Origin: an uncultured Collinsella sp.
GTDB taxonomy: Bacteria; Actinomycetota; Coriobacteriia; Coriobacteriales; Coriobacteriaceae
Reading direction: 5' to 3'
Length of the DNA stretch: 64,000 nucleotides
Assembly: GCA_905199225.1 (NCBI GenBank)
Contig: CAJKFS010000001.1
Coordinates: 39,920-103,919 of the forward strand
The translations under genes were made by a program, and so were the position numbers. The notes under the pieces are model-generated. The model saw only the letters and a list, made by a program, of their open reading frames with translations, did not search any database and was not told the DNA's origin. Of this stretch, positions 1 to 8,510 are shown piece by piece (position 1 is the first letter of the stretch; every line of letters begins with the position of its first letter).

Positions 1-2
1 GC

Positions 3-83
3 CGCAACCAGGCCCATCCCGGCTCCCGTTTCTGCGGTGTCCACGACACCGACGCCTTCGATGATGCGGAGGACCTGATCTAG
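3..83 (+). CDS. C-terminal fragment of an unidentified protein cut by the window edge
   Basis: The only frame that runs into a sensible stop from the left edge encodes 26 residues rich in Asp and Glu at the end (RNQAHPGSRFCGVH followed by an acidic tail) and stops at the TAG at 81-83. The position directly before infB is usually held by nusA or the small ylxR gene, so one of these is the synteny expectation. The fragment is too short to decide, and I do not recognise it from sequence alone. Confidence 0.4.
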   Translation, partial: RNQAHPGSRFCGVHDTDAFDDAEDLI

Positions 84-92
84 CGCGCGGTC

Positions 93-113
93 GCGCCGGG
101 CAGGTCCCGGCGC
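93..113 (+). other. GC-rich hairpin between the upstream gene and infB
   Basis: A perfect 8-bp stem, GCGCCGGG, a 5-base loop, then CCCGGCGC. There is no T-run after it, so it is not a classical terminator. It may act as a pause, a processing site or an mRNA-stabilising structure ahead of infB. A second small hairpin (GGCACC-caa-GGTGCC) lies at 139-153. Confidence 0.45.
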
Positions 114-174
114 ATCTCCCACGCTCGTTCAGTCTCTAGGCACCCAAGGTGCCAGAAAGGGTAGGTGAAGTCAT

Positions 175-2889
175 ATGGCAAAAGTCCGTGTGTCCACCCT
201 GGCCAAAGAGTTCGGCATGACCTCCAAGGAACTGATGGGTCATCTCGCCGATATGAAGATTCCCGCTAAGTCCGCTTCCTCCACCTTGGAGGACGCTTAT
301 GTCGCCATGGTCCGCAAGCAGCTCGCCTCGGTGATCGAGGCCCGCGCTCAGGAAGTCGAGGCCGCCAAGCAGGCCGAGGAGCAGGCAGCTGCCGCCGAGG
401 AGGCCGCACGCGCTGCCGAGGCCGAGCGCGAGCGCATCGCCGCCGAGAAGGCCCGCGAGGAGGAGCGCCGGCAGTTTGCCGCAGCCCAGGCTGCCGAGGA
501 GGCTGCCCGCGCCGAGGCCGAGGCCAAGAAGAAGGCCGAGCAGGAGCGCCTTGCCCGCGAGAAGGAGGAGGCTGCCCGCGAGGCCCAGCGCCGCGCCATT
601 CCCGCTTCCGACTCCGGTTCGCGCTTCCGTTCGCTGCTCGACCAGATCGCCGCACAGGAGACCGTGCTCAAGGAGAAGAAGGACGCCGAGGACAAGGCCA
701 AGGCCGAGCGCGCCGCCGAGCGCGGTAACCGTCGTGGCGGCAACAACAACCGCCGCGGTGGCCGTCGTAACGATCGCAACGCTTCCGACAACAACTCCGA
801 GCGCAACGCCTCCGAGAGCCGTCCGCACAGCCATCGCACCAACGCCAGCAACAACGTCGCTGCCGGCATGGACTTCCCCAACCCCGATAAGCAGGGCAAG
901 GGCAAGAAGCGCAAGGGCGGTCACAACAACGAAGAGGACCACTACAGCCGCATGGCTCGCGAGGCCGAGGAGTACAGCCGCGAGAAGGTCCTCGAGGAGG
1001 CCCGCGCTGCCGTCGAGGAGGCCTCTCGTGAGTCCACCGGTCGCCGCAAGAAGCGCAAGGAGAAGCGCGAGCGCGAGGCTGCCAAGGCTCAGGAGGAGCG
1101 CAAGATTGAGGAGGCATTGGCCCAGGGCGTGAACCCCGAGGAGCTCGACGCCATCAAGGTTTCCCAGGGCGTTACCGTCCAGGAGCTCGCCGAGGCGCTC
1201 GACGTTCCGGCCAACGACATCATCAAGCGCCTGTTCCTGCTGGGTACGCCGCTCACCATGACGCAGTCCATGTCCGACGACCTCGTCGAGCTCGTTGCCG
1301 ACGACTTGGGTCGTCAGATCAAGATCATCACCCCCGAGGAGGAGAACACCTTCTCGTTCTACGACGATCCCGCCGACCTTAAGCCGCGCGCACCGGTCGT
1401 CACCGTCATGGGCCACGTCGACCACGGCAAGACGAGCCTCCTCGACGCCATCCGTCACACCGGCGTTGCTGCCGGCGAGGCGGGCGGCATTACGCAGGCC
1501 ATCGGTGCTTCGCAGGTCATGATCAACGACCGCAAGATCACCTTCATCGATACCCCCGGTCACGCCACCTTTACGGCTATGCGTGCCCGTGGCGCCAAGG
1601 TGACCGACATCGTCATTCTGATCGTGGCTGCCGACGACGGTGTCATGCCCCAGACGGTCGAGTCGATCAACCACGCCAAGGCCGCCGGCGTACCCATCGT
1701 TGTCGCCGTCAACAAGATCGATAAGCCCGGCGCCAACCCCGACCGTGTGCGTCAGGAGCTCACCGAGTACGGCGTCATCCCCGAGGAGTGGGGCGGACAG
1801 AACATGTTCGTCAACATCTCGGCCAAGCAGAAGATCGGTATCGACGATCTGCTCGAGACCGTGCTGCTCCAGGCAGATGTGCTCGAGCTCAAGGCCAACC
1901 CGGACACCTTTGCCTCCGGCAACGTCCTCGAGGCCAAGCTCGACAAGGGCCGCGGCTCGGTCGCTACTGTGCTCGTGACCCGCGGTACCCTGCACGTGGG
2001 CGATACGCTGGTCGCCGGCCTCACCTACGGCCGCGTCCGCGCCATGCTCGACCCCAAGGGCCGCGCCGTCACCGAGGCCGGTCCCTCCGACGCCGTTGAG
2101 ATCCTGGGCCTGCAGTCCGTGCCCAACGCCGGTGACGAGTTCCGTGTGTTCGAGGACGAGCGCGAGGCTCGCGCCCTTGCCGACGAGCGTTCGCTCAAGG
2201 CCCGTATCGAGGAGCAGAGCCGCGTCAAGCACGTCACGCTCGAGAACCTCTTCGAGACCATTGCCGACGCCGAGGTCAAGGAGCTCAACCTGATCATCAA
2301 GGCCGACGTCCAGGGTTCCATCGAGGCCCTTCAGGACTCGCTCGACAAGATGGATCAGTCCGAGGTTCGCATCAACACGATCCACTCCGCCGTTGGTGCC
2401 ATCAACGAGACCGACGTCGTTCTGGCCGACGCCTCCAACGCCATCATCATCGGCTTTGGTGTCCGTCCCGACGGTAAGGCCCGCTCCGCTGCCGAGCGCG
2501 AGGGCGTCGAGATCCGTTGCTACGACGTCATCTACAAGTGCCTCGAGGAACTCGACGCTGCCCGTATCGGCATGCTCAAGCCCACCGAGGTCGAGGTCTC
2601 CACGGGTACCGCGACCGTCCTGGACACCTTCAAGGTGCCCAAAGTCGGTATCGCCGCCGGTGTCCGTGTCGAAGAGGGCGAGATCGCCGCGACCGATTCC
2701 GTGCGTCTGGTGCGCGACGGCATCGTGGTCTTCAACGGCAAGATCGCCTCGATGCGCCACTACAAGGACGAGGCCAAGAGCCTCAAGAGCGGTTCCGAGG
2801 GCGGCATTGGCCTGGAGAACTTCCAGGACATCAAGCCCGGCGACCAGATCGAGGGTTACCGCATCGACCAGGTTGCCCGTACCGAGTAG
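175..2889 (+). CDS. infB: translation initiation factor IF-2
   Basis: This GTPase brings fMet-tRNA to the 30S subunit and promotes 50S joining. The 904-residue protein begins with an IF2_N domain (MAKVRVSTLAKEFG), then a long Ala/Glu/Lys/Arg-rich linker to about residue 280 containing an RRGGNNNRRGGRR patch, and a second IF2_N-like segment near 320-370. The G domain has GHVDHGKT at 413-420, DTPGH at 459-463 and NKID at 513-516, followed by the beta-barrel and C-terminal fMet-tRNA-binding domains. The long linker makes it larger than the 740-residue Bacillus form, as is common in Actinobacteria. AGGTGA upstream fits the ATG at 175. It is followed after 11 bases by rbfA. Confidence 0.97.
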   Translation: MAKVRVSTLAKEFGMTSKELMGHLADMKIPAKSASSTLEDAYVAMVRKQLASVIEARAQEVEAAKQAEEQAAAAEEAARAAEAERERIAAEKAREEERRQFAAAQAAEEAARAEAEAKKKAEQERLAREKEEAAREAQRRAIPASDSGSRFRSLLDQIAAQETVLKEKKDAEDKAKAERAAERGNRRGGNNNRRGGRRNDRNASDNNSERNASESRPHSHRTNASNNVAAGMDFPNPDKQGKGKKRKGGHNNEEDHYSRMAREAEEYSREKVLEEARAAVEEASRESTGRRKKRKEKREREAAKAQEERKIEEALAQGVNPEELDAIKVSQGVTVQELAEALDVPANDIIKRLFLLGTPLTMTQSMSDDLVELVADDLGRQIKIITPEEENTFSFYDDPADLKPRAPVVTVMGHVDHGKTSLLDAIRHTGVAAGEAGGITQAIGASQVMINDRKITFIDTPGHATFTAMRARGAKVTDIVILIVAADDGVMPQTVESINHAKAAGVPIVVAVNKIDKPGANPDRVRQELTEYGVIPEEWGGQNMFVNISAKQKIGIDDLLETVLLQADVLELKANPDTFASGNVLEAKLDKGRGSVATVLVTRGTLHVGDTLVAGLTYGRVRAMLDPKGRAVTEAGPSDAVEILGLQSVPNAGDEFRVFEDEREARALADERSLKARIEEQSRVKHVTLENLFETIADAEVKELNLIIKADVQGSIEALQDSLDKMDQSEVRINTIHSAVGAINETDVVLADASNAIIIGFGVRPDGKARSAAEREGVEIRCYDVIYKCLEELDAARIGMLKPTEVEVSTGTATVLDTFKVPKVGIAAGVRVEEGEIAATDSVRLVRDGIVVFNGKIASMRHYKDEAKSLKSGSEGGIGLENFQDIKPGDQIEGYRIDQVARTE

Positions 2890-2900
2890 GGGGTAGCGCT

Positions 2901-3311
2901 ATGAAGCAAACGCAGGCAACCCGCCGTCTGGGCGAGCAGCTTCGCGAGAAGCTCGGTTATATCCTGCTCTTTGAGGTTTCCGATCCGCGTCTCGACCTGG
3001 TTACTTTGACCGCGGTCGAGGTCGCGGTGGACCGTTCGTTCGCGCGTGTGTTCGTGTCGTGCGATGCGAGCCGCTACGACGAGGTCATGGAGGCGCTCGC
3101 AAGCGCTAAGGGCCGTATTCGCAGCCTGTTGGCTCGCTCGCTCGATTGGCGTGTTACGCCCGAGCTCGATTTTCGCATCGATCGCTCGACCGATGAGGCC
3201 GAGCGCATCACGCGTGCGCTGGAAAACGTTCCCGCCACGCTTGCGATCGAAAAGGACGAGGACGGCTATCCGATAGCGGATGCCGCCCAGGAGGCAGCTT
3301 TAGATGACTAA
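2901..3311 (+). CDS. rbfA: 30S ribosome-binding factor A
   Basis: RbfA binds immature 30S subunits and is needed for late 16S rRNA processing and cold adaptation. The 136-residue product starts MKQTQATRRLGEQLREKLGY and has the compact KH-type fold pattern with the conserved VSDPRLDLVTLTAVEV strand and a LDFRIDRSTDEAERI segment near the end. The ATG at 2901 follows a GGGGGTAG ribosome site after the infB stop. The open frame extends further upstream inside infB, but that extension is only overlap. The stop overlaps the next start by 8 bases, implying translational coupling with nrnA. Confidence 0.93.
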   Translation: MKQTQATRRLGEQLREKLGYILLFEVSDPRLDLVTLTAVEVAVDRSFARVFVSCDASRYDEVMEALASAKGRIRSLLARSLDWRVTPELDFRIDRSTDEAERITRALENVPATLAIEKDEDGYPIADAAQEAALDD

Positions 3312-4347
3312 TTCCGCCGACCTCGCCTCGTGCGAGTCTGCAGATATTCAGCGACGCATCCTCGAGCTCATCGAGGGTGCGTCCTCCATTGCGATTTCGG
3401 GACATACTTCTCCCGATGGCGATGCCTTGGGCTCCGTGTTGGGTCTGGGCCTTTCGCTCATGAAGTTTTTCCCCAACAAGGACATTGCGCTGCTGTTGGC
3501 AGACGATGACCCGGTTCCGCGTATCTACCGCTTTATGGAAGGCTCCGATCGCCTGGTGCCGGCATCTGCGTACACCGGCAATCCTGACCTGTTCATCTCG
3601 GTGGACGTACCGGTCGTAGAGCGTCTCAATAATTCCGCCGAGGTGCTTCGTCGCTCCAAGCATGTGGTGTGCTTCGATCACCATCCGGCGCGCGAGGAGT
3701 TTGCCGAGCTCAGCCTGAGGCGCGTCGAAGCTGCAGCCTGCGCCATGATCATCGACCGCTTCTTGGACAATTGCGGCATTGTCGCACGTGATGGCGTTGC
3801 AACCTGCCTGCTGTGTGGCTTGGTTACCGATACCGGCCGTTTTCAGTACCAAAACGCCGACGCCGCCGCGTTCCATGCAGCCTCGCGTCTGGTTGCCCAC
3901 GGTGCCGATCCGGCGCGTGTGGCACTCGAGGTCTACCAGAGCATGCGCGTTGAGTTTTTGCACCTCAAGTCCATCGTTATGGGCCGCATTAAGACGGTGG
4001 CCCACGGGCGCGTCGCGTATAGCTACGCGTACCAGAGTGACCTTGAGGCGTGCGGTGTCACCTCGGATGAGTGCGACGGTCTGGTTGACGTGGTGCGCTC
4101 GGTGATGGGCGTCGAGGTCTGCCTGTTCCTGAAGGGCATTGAGGGCGATACCAAGGTGCGCGGCAACCTGCGCTCCAAGGGTGACCTCAACGTGTCCGAG
4201 ATCGCTGCTGCCTTTGGCGGAGGCGGACATCCTGCTGCCGCCGGTTTCTCCAACAACGGAACGATTCTCGAGACGCTCACCGTGGCACTTCCCATGCTGG
4301 CCGAACTGGTAGGGGAGGATCCCGCTTCGGTGACCGTCGAGCTTTAA
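3304..4347 (+). CDS. nrnA: DHH/DHHA1 phosphoesterase, bifunctional oligoribonuclease/pAp phosphatase (NrnA-like)
   Basis: NrnA-type enzymes finish RNA decay by degrading short oligoribonucleotides and also hydrolyse 3'-phosphoadenosine 5'-phosphate. The 347-residue protein has the Mn-binding DHH-family motifs: GHTSPDGDALGS (33-44), a later Asp region SVDVPVVE, DHH at 125-127, and the DHHA1 substrate-binding motif GGGGHPAAAG starting at 305. The length matches the family. Placement after infB-rbfA and before truB is common in Gram-positive bacteria. Substrate preference is inferred from the family. Confidence 0.9.
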   Translation: MTNSADLASCESADIQRRILELIEGASSIAISGHTSPDGDALGSVLGLGLSLMKFFPNKDIALLLADDDPVPRIYRFMEGSDRLVPASAYTGNPDLFISVDVPVVERLNNSAEVLRRSKHVVCFDHHPAREEFAELSLRRVEAAACAMIIDRFLDNCGIVARDGVATCLLCGLVTDTGRFQYQNADAAAFHAASRLVAHGADPARVALEVYQSMRVEFLHLKSIVMGRIKTVAHGRVAYSYAYQSDLEACGVTSDECDGLVDVVRSVMGVEVCLFLKGIEGDTKVRGNLRSKGDLNVSEIAAAFGGGGHPAAAGFSNNGTILETLTVALPMLAELVGEDPASVTVEL

Positions 4348-4362
4348 CTTTTTGGATGGTAC

Positions 4363-5295
4363 ATGGCTCGTCGTACGCCTTCTCAACTGAATATGCTGCT
4401 CGCCGTCGATAAGCCGGTGGGCTGCACGTCCCACGATGTGGTTTCGCAATGCCGGCGCGCCCTCCATGAGCGGCGCGTCGGCCATGCCGGCACGCTCGAC
4501 CCCATGGCATCGGGTGTCATGGTGGTGGGTGTGGGCCAGGCCACCCGTCTGCTGGGCATGCTCACGCTCGATACCAAAAGCTATGTCGCCGACATCTCGT
4601 TTGGCGCCGAGACCAATACCGATGATGCGGAGGGCGAGGCGGTCCGCACGGTGGCTGTTGCCAACGAGCTCCGCGATCCTGCCTATGCCCGTGAGCGCCT
4701 GGCCGCTATGCTGGGTCCGCAGATGCAGGTGCCGCCGGCGTTTTCGGCTATCTCGGTCAATGGCGTTCGCGCCTACAAGTCTGCTCGTGAGGGCAATGCG
4801 GTGGACCTACCTCCGCGCCCCGTCGAGGTCTATGCCGCCGACCTGATCGCCGTGGGCGGCGAAGGTGATACGTGTGTGTGGACCGTGGCGTTCTCGGTGA
4901 GCAAGGGCACCTATATCCGTGCGCTCGCTCGCGACTTGGGCCGCGCCTGCGAGAGCGCCGCGCACATTTCCGCGCTGCGCCGCACGGCCTCCGGTGTTGT
5001 TTCCATTGGCGCCTGTCATGCGGTCGAGGAGCTTTCTCCCGAGTCCGCGCCCGGCTTTGCCCTGGATCCCATTGCGGCCCTGGGCGCCACGCGTGTTGAC
5101 TTGCCGGGCAATCTTGCCGACGATCTGCTCTGCGGTCGACGCATTCCCGTTGAGCGTGCGCTTGCCGATTTCGATACCTCGAAGTCGCCTTTTGCTTTGG
5201 TGCTCGATGGGGGACTCAAGGCGCTCGCCCGCATCGAGGGTGGCCGCTTTGTCATGGAGCACGTGTTTCCGCAGGCAATCGGCGGTGTTCGATGA
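4363..5295 (+). CDS. truB: tRNA pseudouridine(55) synthase
   Basis: TruB isomerises U55 of the T loop in elongator tRNAs. The 310-residue protein has the catalytic motif GHAGTLDPMASG with the nucleophile at Asp46, the KTYVADISFGAETNTDDAEG segment typical of the family in slightly altered form, and a YIRALARDLG motif near 185-195. It starts 15 bases after nrnA, and its TGA overlaps the ATG of ribF by four bases, the order seen in many Gram-positive infB operons. Confidence 0.95.
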   Translation: MARRTPSQLNMLLAVDKPVGCTSHDVVSQCRRALHERRVGHAGTLDPMASGVMVVGVGQATRLLGMLTLDTKSYVADISFGAETNTDDAEGEAVRTVAVANELRDPAYARERLAAMLGPQMQVPPAFSAISVNGVRAYKSAREGNAVDLPPRPVEVYAADLIAVGGEGDTCVWTVAFSVSKGTYIRALARDLGRACESAAHISALRRTASGVVSIGACHAVEELSPESAPGFALDPIAALGATRVDLPGNLADDLLCGRRIPVERALADFDTSKSPFALVLDGGLKALARIEGGRFVMEHVFPQAIGGVR

Positions 5296-6299
5296 TGTTG
5301 TCCGCTCACGAGCTCGCGCGTATTTTTTTCGCGGGCGAGTCGGACGTGGCTCACATCGTTACTGCCGATGCGTTTGATAAGTGTGAGCACCTGGGTGCCG
5401 CATCGATTGCCATCGGCGTGTTCGACGGCGTTCACCGTGGACACCAGGAGCTCATTGCGGCGCTTGTTAGCGATGCGCGCGCCCATGATTGCAAGGCGGT
5501 CGTGGTCACTTTCGATCCCGATCCGGACGTTGTGGTGAGTCCTTCGCCCGCTCAAAAATTGATGACGACGGCCGACCGTCTACATGCCTTGGCTCAGACC
5601 GGGGTCGATGCGGTGGTGGCCGTTCCCTTTACGCCTGAGGTTGCGGCACTCGACCATGTTGCTTTTCTCTCGCTGGTGTCGCGTCTGGTCGACATTCGTT
5701 CGATTCGCGTTGGCAGCGACTTTAGGCTGGGTCGTGGCGGTGCTTCTGGTGTTGCCGAGATGCGCTCTTGGGGTTCCGAGCGCGGCGTTGACGTGTATGG
5801 TCACGACCTGCTTTGCGAGGGCGGTGAGGCCATTTGCGCCACCCGCATTCGTCATGAGCTGGGACAGGGCCATGTGGAGCTTGCTGCTGAGTTGCTCGGC
5901 CGCCCGTATATGCTGCGTGGCGGTGTTATTCGTGGCCGTCACGAGGGTTCTGACATGGGCTTTCCCACGGCAAACCTGCAGGTTCCCGACGGCATTCAGG
6001 TGCCTGCCGATGGTGTGTATGAGGGTCTGGTGCTCGTCGATGACATCGCGTGGCCCGCTGCCGTTAATGTCGGCCTGCCGCCGACGTATGCCGACGATGC
6101 CGCTTCATCGCATCTCGAGGCTAACTTAATTGGTTATACGGGCGACCTGTACGGCGCTTCCGTTTCGCTGGCGTTTACGCGCTGGCTGCGTCCCTCGCGT
6201 GTGTTCGAATCGCTGGATGAGTTGATCTCGACCGTCGAGGGTAATATCGAGGATATTCGTCACAACTTGGGCGAGCAGGGGGTGAGTATCCGTGATTAG
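5292..6299 (+). CDS. ribF: bifunctional riboflavin kinase / FAD synthetase
   Basis: The enzyme converts riboflavin to FMN and FMN to FAD. The N-terminal FAD synthetase (nucleotidyltransferase) domain shows GVFDGVHRGH at about 42-51. The C-terminal riboflavin kinase domain shows RGRHEGSDMGFPTANL and a later VNVGLPPTY segment in place of the more usual NIG-x-RPTF. The 335-residue length is slightly longer than average, with an extra 30-residue N-terminal stretch. The start is ATGATG at 5292/5295, overlapping truB. Its stop overlaps dnaG by eight bases. Confidence 0.93.
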   Translation: MMLSAHELARIFFAGESDVAHIVTADAFDKCEHLGAASIAIGVFDGVHRGHQELIAALVSDARAHDCKAVVVTFDPDPDVVVSPSPAQKLMTTADRLHALAQTGVDAVVAVPFTPEVAALDHVAFLSLVSRLVDIRSIRVGSDFRLGRGGASGVAEMRSWGSERGVDVYGHDLLCEGGEAICATRIRHELGQGHVELAAELLGRPYMLRGGVIRGRHEGSDMGFPTANLQVPDGIQVPADGVYEGLVLVDDIAWPAAVNVGLPPTYADDAASSHLEANLIGYTGDLYGASVSLAFTRWLRPSRVFESLDELISTVEGNIEDIRHNLGEQGVSIRD

Positions 6300-8400
6300 C
6301 GATGAGGAAAAAGACCAGGTACGCGCTGCGTCCGACTTAGTTGCCATCGTGCAGGAAACGGTTGAGCTCAAGCCCCGCGGCCATGAGTTTTGGGGTTGCT
6401 GCCCCTTCCATGGCGAAAAGACGCCTTCTTTCCACATTATCCCCGCTACGCAGGTCTGGCACTGCTTTGGCTGCGGCGAAGGCGGCGACGTCTTCACCTA
6501 TATCATGAAGCGCGAAAACCTGAGCTTTCCCGAGTCAATCCGCTATTTGGCCGATCGTGCGGGTATTGAGCTGCATGACACCGGAGATCGTCGCGAGCGC
6601 GGTACCAAGCGTGCCCGCATCTACGATCTGTGTGCCGAGACCGCCCAGTTCTACCACACCATGCTTATGCGCGGTAAGGACGGCCGTCCACGCGAGTACT
6701 TTGCCAGCCGTGGTATGGGTGGCGACGTCTGCCGCCGCTACTGCCTGGGCTTTGCACCGGGCCGCAACGCGCTGGTGTCGCACCTGTCCCAGGCGGGTTT
6801 TACCCCGCAGGAGATGATCGACGCCAACGTTGCCGTGAGCCGCGGGCGCGGGCAGCTTGCCGACCGCTTCTACGACCGCGTGATGTTTCCCATCTTTGAC
6901 GAGCAGGGTCACAACATTGCCTTTGGCGGGCGCATCATGGGTGACGGCCAACCCAAGTACCTCAACACCGCCGAGACGAGCGTGTTCCATAAAAAGCGAA
7001 ACCTCTATGGCTTTAACTGGGCCAAGGAGTTTATCGTCGCGCAGGATACGGCCATCGTGGTGGAGGGCTATACCGATTGTATCGCCTGCTGGGAGGCGGG
7101 GATCAAAAACGTTGTCGCCACGCTGGGCACCGCGCTCACGGAGCATCACGTCAAGACGCTCACCCGCTTTGCCAAGCGTATCGTGTATATGTTCGATGGC
7201 GATGCCGCGGGCCAGAAGGCCGCCCGTCGCGCGATTCAATTTATCGAGCAGGATTCGATGGACCTGCGCTGCGTGGTGCTGCCCGACGGCAACGACCCCA
7301 TGGAGTTCATCACGGCGCATGGTGGACAGGAGCTTCAGGCGCGCATCGACGCTGCCGAGCCGCTCATGGACTTTGTCTACCGTTCGCTGCAGGAGTCGAG
7401 TGACATCACCACGCCGGGCGGTCGTGCCAAGGCGCTGGAAGATGCGCTGACGCTTATCTATCCGCTGCGCGATAGCTATATGATCGACACATACTTTATC
7501 CAGATTGCCGATCTGCTGGGTTTGGATCTGGAGACGGTTCGCGCGAGTTCGGGTCGCGTGTTTCGCGATGTCGCCAAGCGCGAAGATGCGGAACGACGTC
7601 GTGAGCAGAACTATGAACGCCAGCGGGCGCAAGCCGAGCGCTCTGGTAGCGCGGGCGGTCGGACGTCTGGTTCGCAGGGGGCATCTCGCGGTGCTTGGGC
7701 ATCGGGCGCGACGCCGCCGGTGTCCGCGCCGGTCGAAGAAGAGCCGTATGACTACGTCCCGCTCGATGCCTACGGTGCCGCGCCCGTGGAGGTCGTCGAC
7801 GACCTGCCGCCGATCGATGTGCCTGATGGTATGGGTGCTGTGCCTGTGACTGATGGTTCGGGCGCTCCGGCTGCGGCGGCGCCGATGGTTCTTACTGATC
7901 TTGAGCGCAAGTCCTTGGCAGGGGAGCGCGAGCTGTTGACGATGCTCACGAGCTACCCCGACCTGTTCCGCACGTATGCCGACCGCATCTGCTCTATCGA
8001 GTGGGTTGACCCACGTCACGAGTCCATCGCATGGGCCGTTCTGGCAACGCCGCCGGGAACCGATCCTGCAGCCTGCATGGATGCGGCGCGCTCGGTCTGT
8101 CCCGAGGCGGCAACGCTTGTGAGTGCCGGGCGCATCTCCGCGACGAGCAAGCACCCCACCGAGACGAACATCGTGTTCATGCTCGATACGCTCGAGCTCT
8201 ACACCATCAAGCGCCGCATGCGTGCCGCACAGGCCAAGCTGCGCCAGGACCGTTCGCTCGATGATGAGGCCCGTCGCGCGTTGACCGTGCAGGCCGCGCA
8301 GGATTCGCAGCGTCAACGCGAGCTGCAAAAGTCTATCGGCGGCGTGGCGGACCCGTTCCGTTTGATCGGTCTGGAGGCCGCAGGCACCGAACAGGCCTAG
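6292..8400 (+). CDS. dnaG: DNA primase
   Basis: DnaG makes RNA primers for replication and docks on DnaB. The 702-residue protein opens with a CHC2 zinc domain (C37, H40, C58, C61). The TOPRIM catalytic domain contains VVEGYTDCIACWEAG and a MFDGDAAGQKAARRA motif. A Gly/Ser/Ala-rich linker at about 440-530 precedes a C-terminal helicase-interaction domain, so it is longer than the 600-residue Bacillus protein. The GTG start at 6292 lies inside the end of ribF. A primase gene directly before rpoD is the classic macromolecular-synthesis arrangement, here with rpsU missing. Confidence 0.96.
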   Translation: MISDEEKDQVRAASDLVAIVQETVELKPRGHEFWGCCPFHGEKTPSFHIIPATQVWHCFGCGEGGDVFTYIMKRENLSFPESIRYLADRAGIELHDTGDRRERGTKRARIYDLCAETAQFYHTMLMRGKDGRPREYFASRGMGGDVCRRYCLGFAPGRNALVSHLSQAGFTPQEMIDANVAVSRGRGQLADRFYDRVMFPIFDEQGHNIAFGGRIMGDGQPKYLNTAETSVFHKKRNLYGFNWAKEFIVAQDTAIVVEGYTDCIACWEAGIKNVVATLGTALTEHHVKTLTRFAKRIVYMFDGDAAGQKAARRAIQFIEQDSMDLRCVVLPDGNDPMEFITAHGGQELQARIDAAEPLMDFVYRSLQESSDITTPGGRAKALEDALTLIYPLRDSYMIDTYFIQIADLLGLDLETVRASSGRVFRDVAKREDAERRREQNYERQRAQAERSGSAGGRTSGSQGASRGAWASGATPPVSAPVEEEPYDYVPLDAYGAAPVEVVDDLPPIDVPDGMGAVPVTDGSGAPAAAAPMVLTDLERKSLAGERELLTMLTSYPDLFRTYADRICSIEWVDPRHESIAWAVLATPPGTDPAACMDAARSVCPEAATLVSAGRISATSKHPTETNIVFMLDTLELYTIKRRMRAAQAKLRQDRSLDDEARRALTVQAAQDSQRQRELQKSIGGVADPFRLIGLEAAGTEQA

Positions 8401-8510
8401 ATGTTGTGGTCAACCAGCGTATTCTCGCCTATATCCAGTCCTCTTTTTGGGTATAGACGCCTATGTGTGTGCTAAAGTATTGAGTCCTGTGGACTATGAA
8501 GGGAGAATCT

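Noticed and set aside
136..2760. A very long open frame on the minus strand opposite infB, and similar ones opposite ileS, alaS, smc and ffh
   Set aside because: They arise because the real genes use G/C at third positions and so seldom place stops in that antisense frame. The translations are low-complexity, have no family motifs and no ribosome sites, and lie wholly inside well-identified genes.
8401..8510. A promoter for rpoD with TAAAGT at 8473-8478 as the -10 box
   Set aside because: No -35-like sequence lies at a proper distance, so a confident call is not possible.
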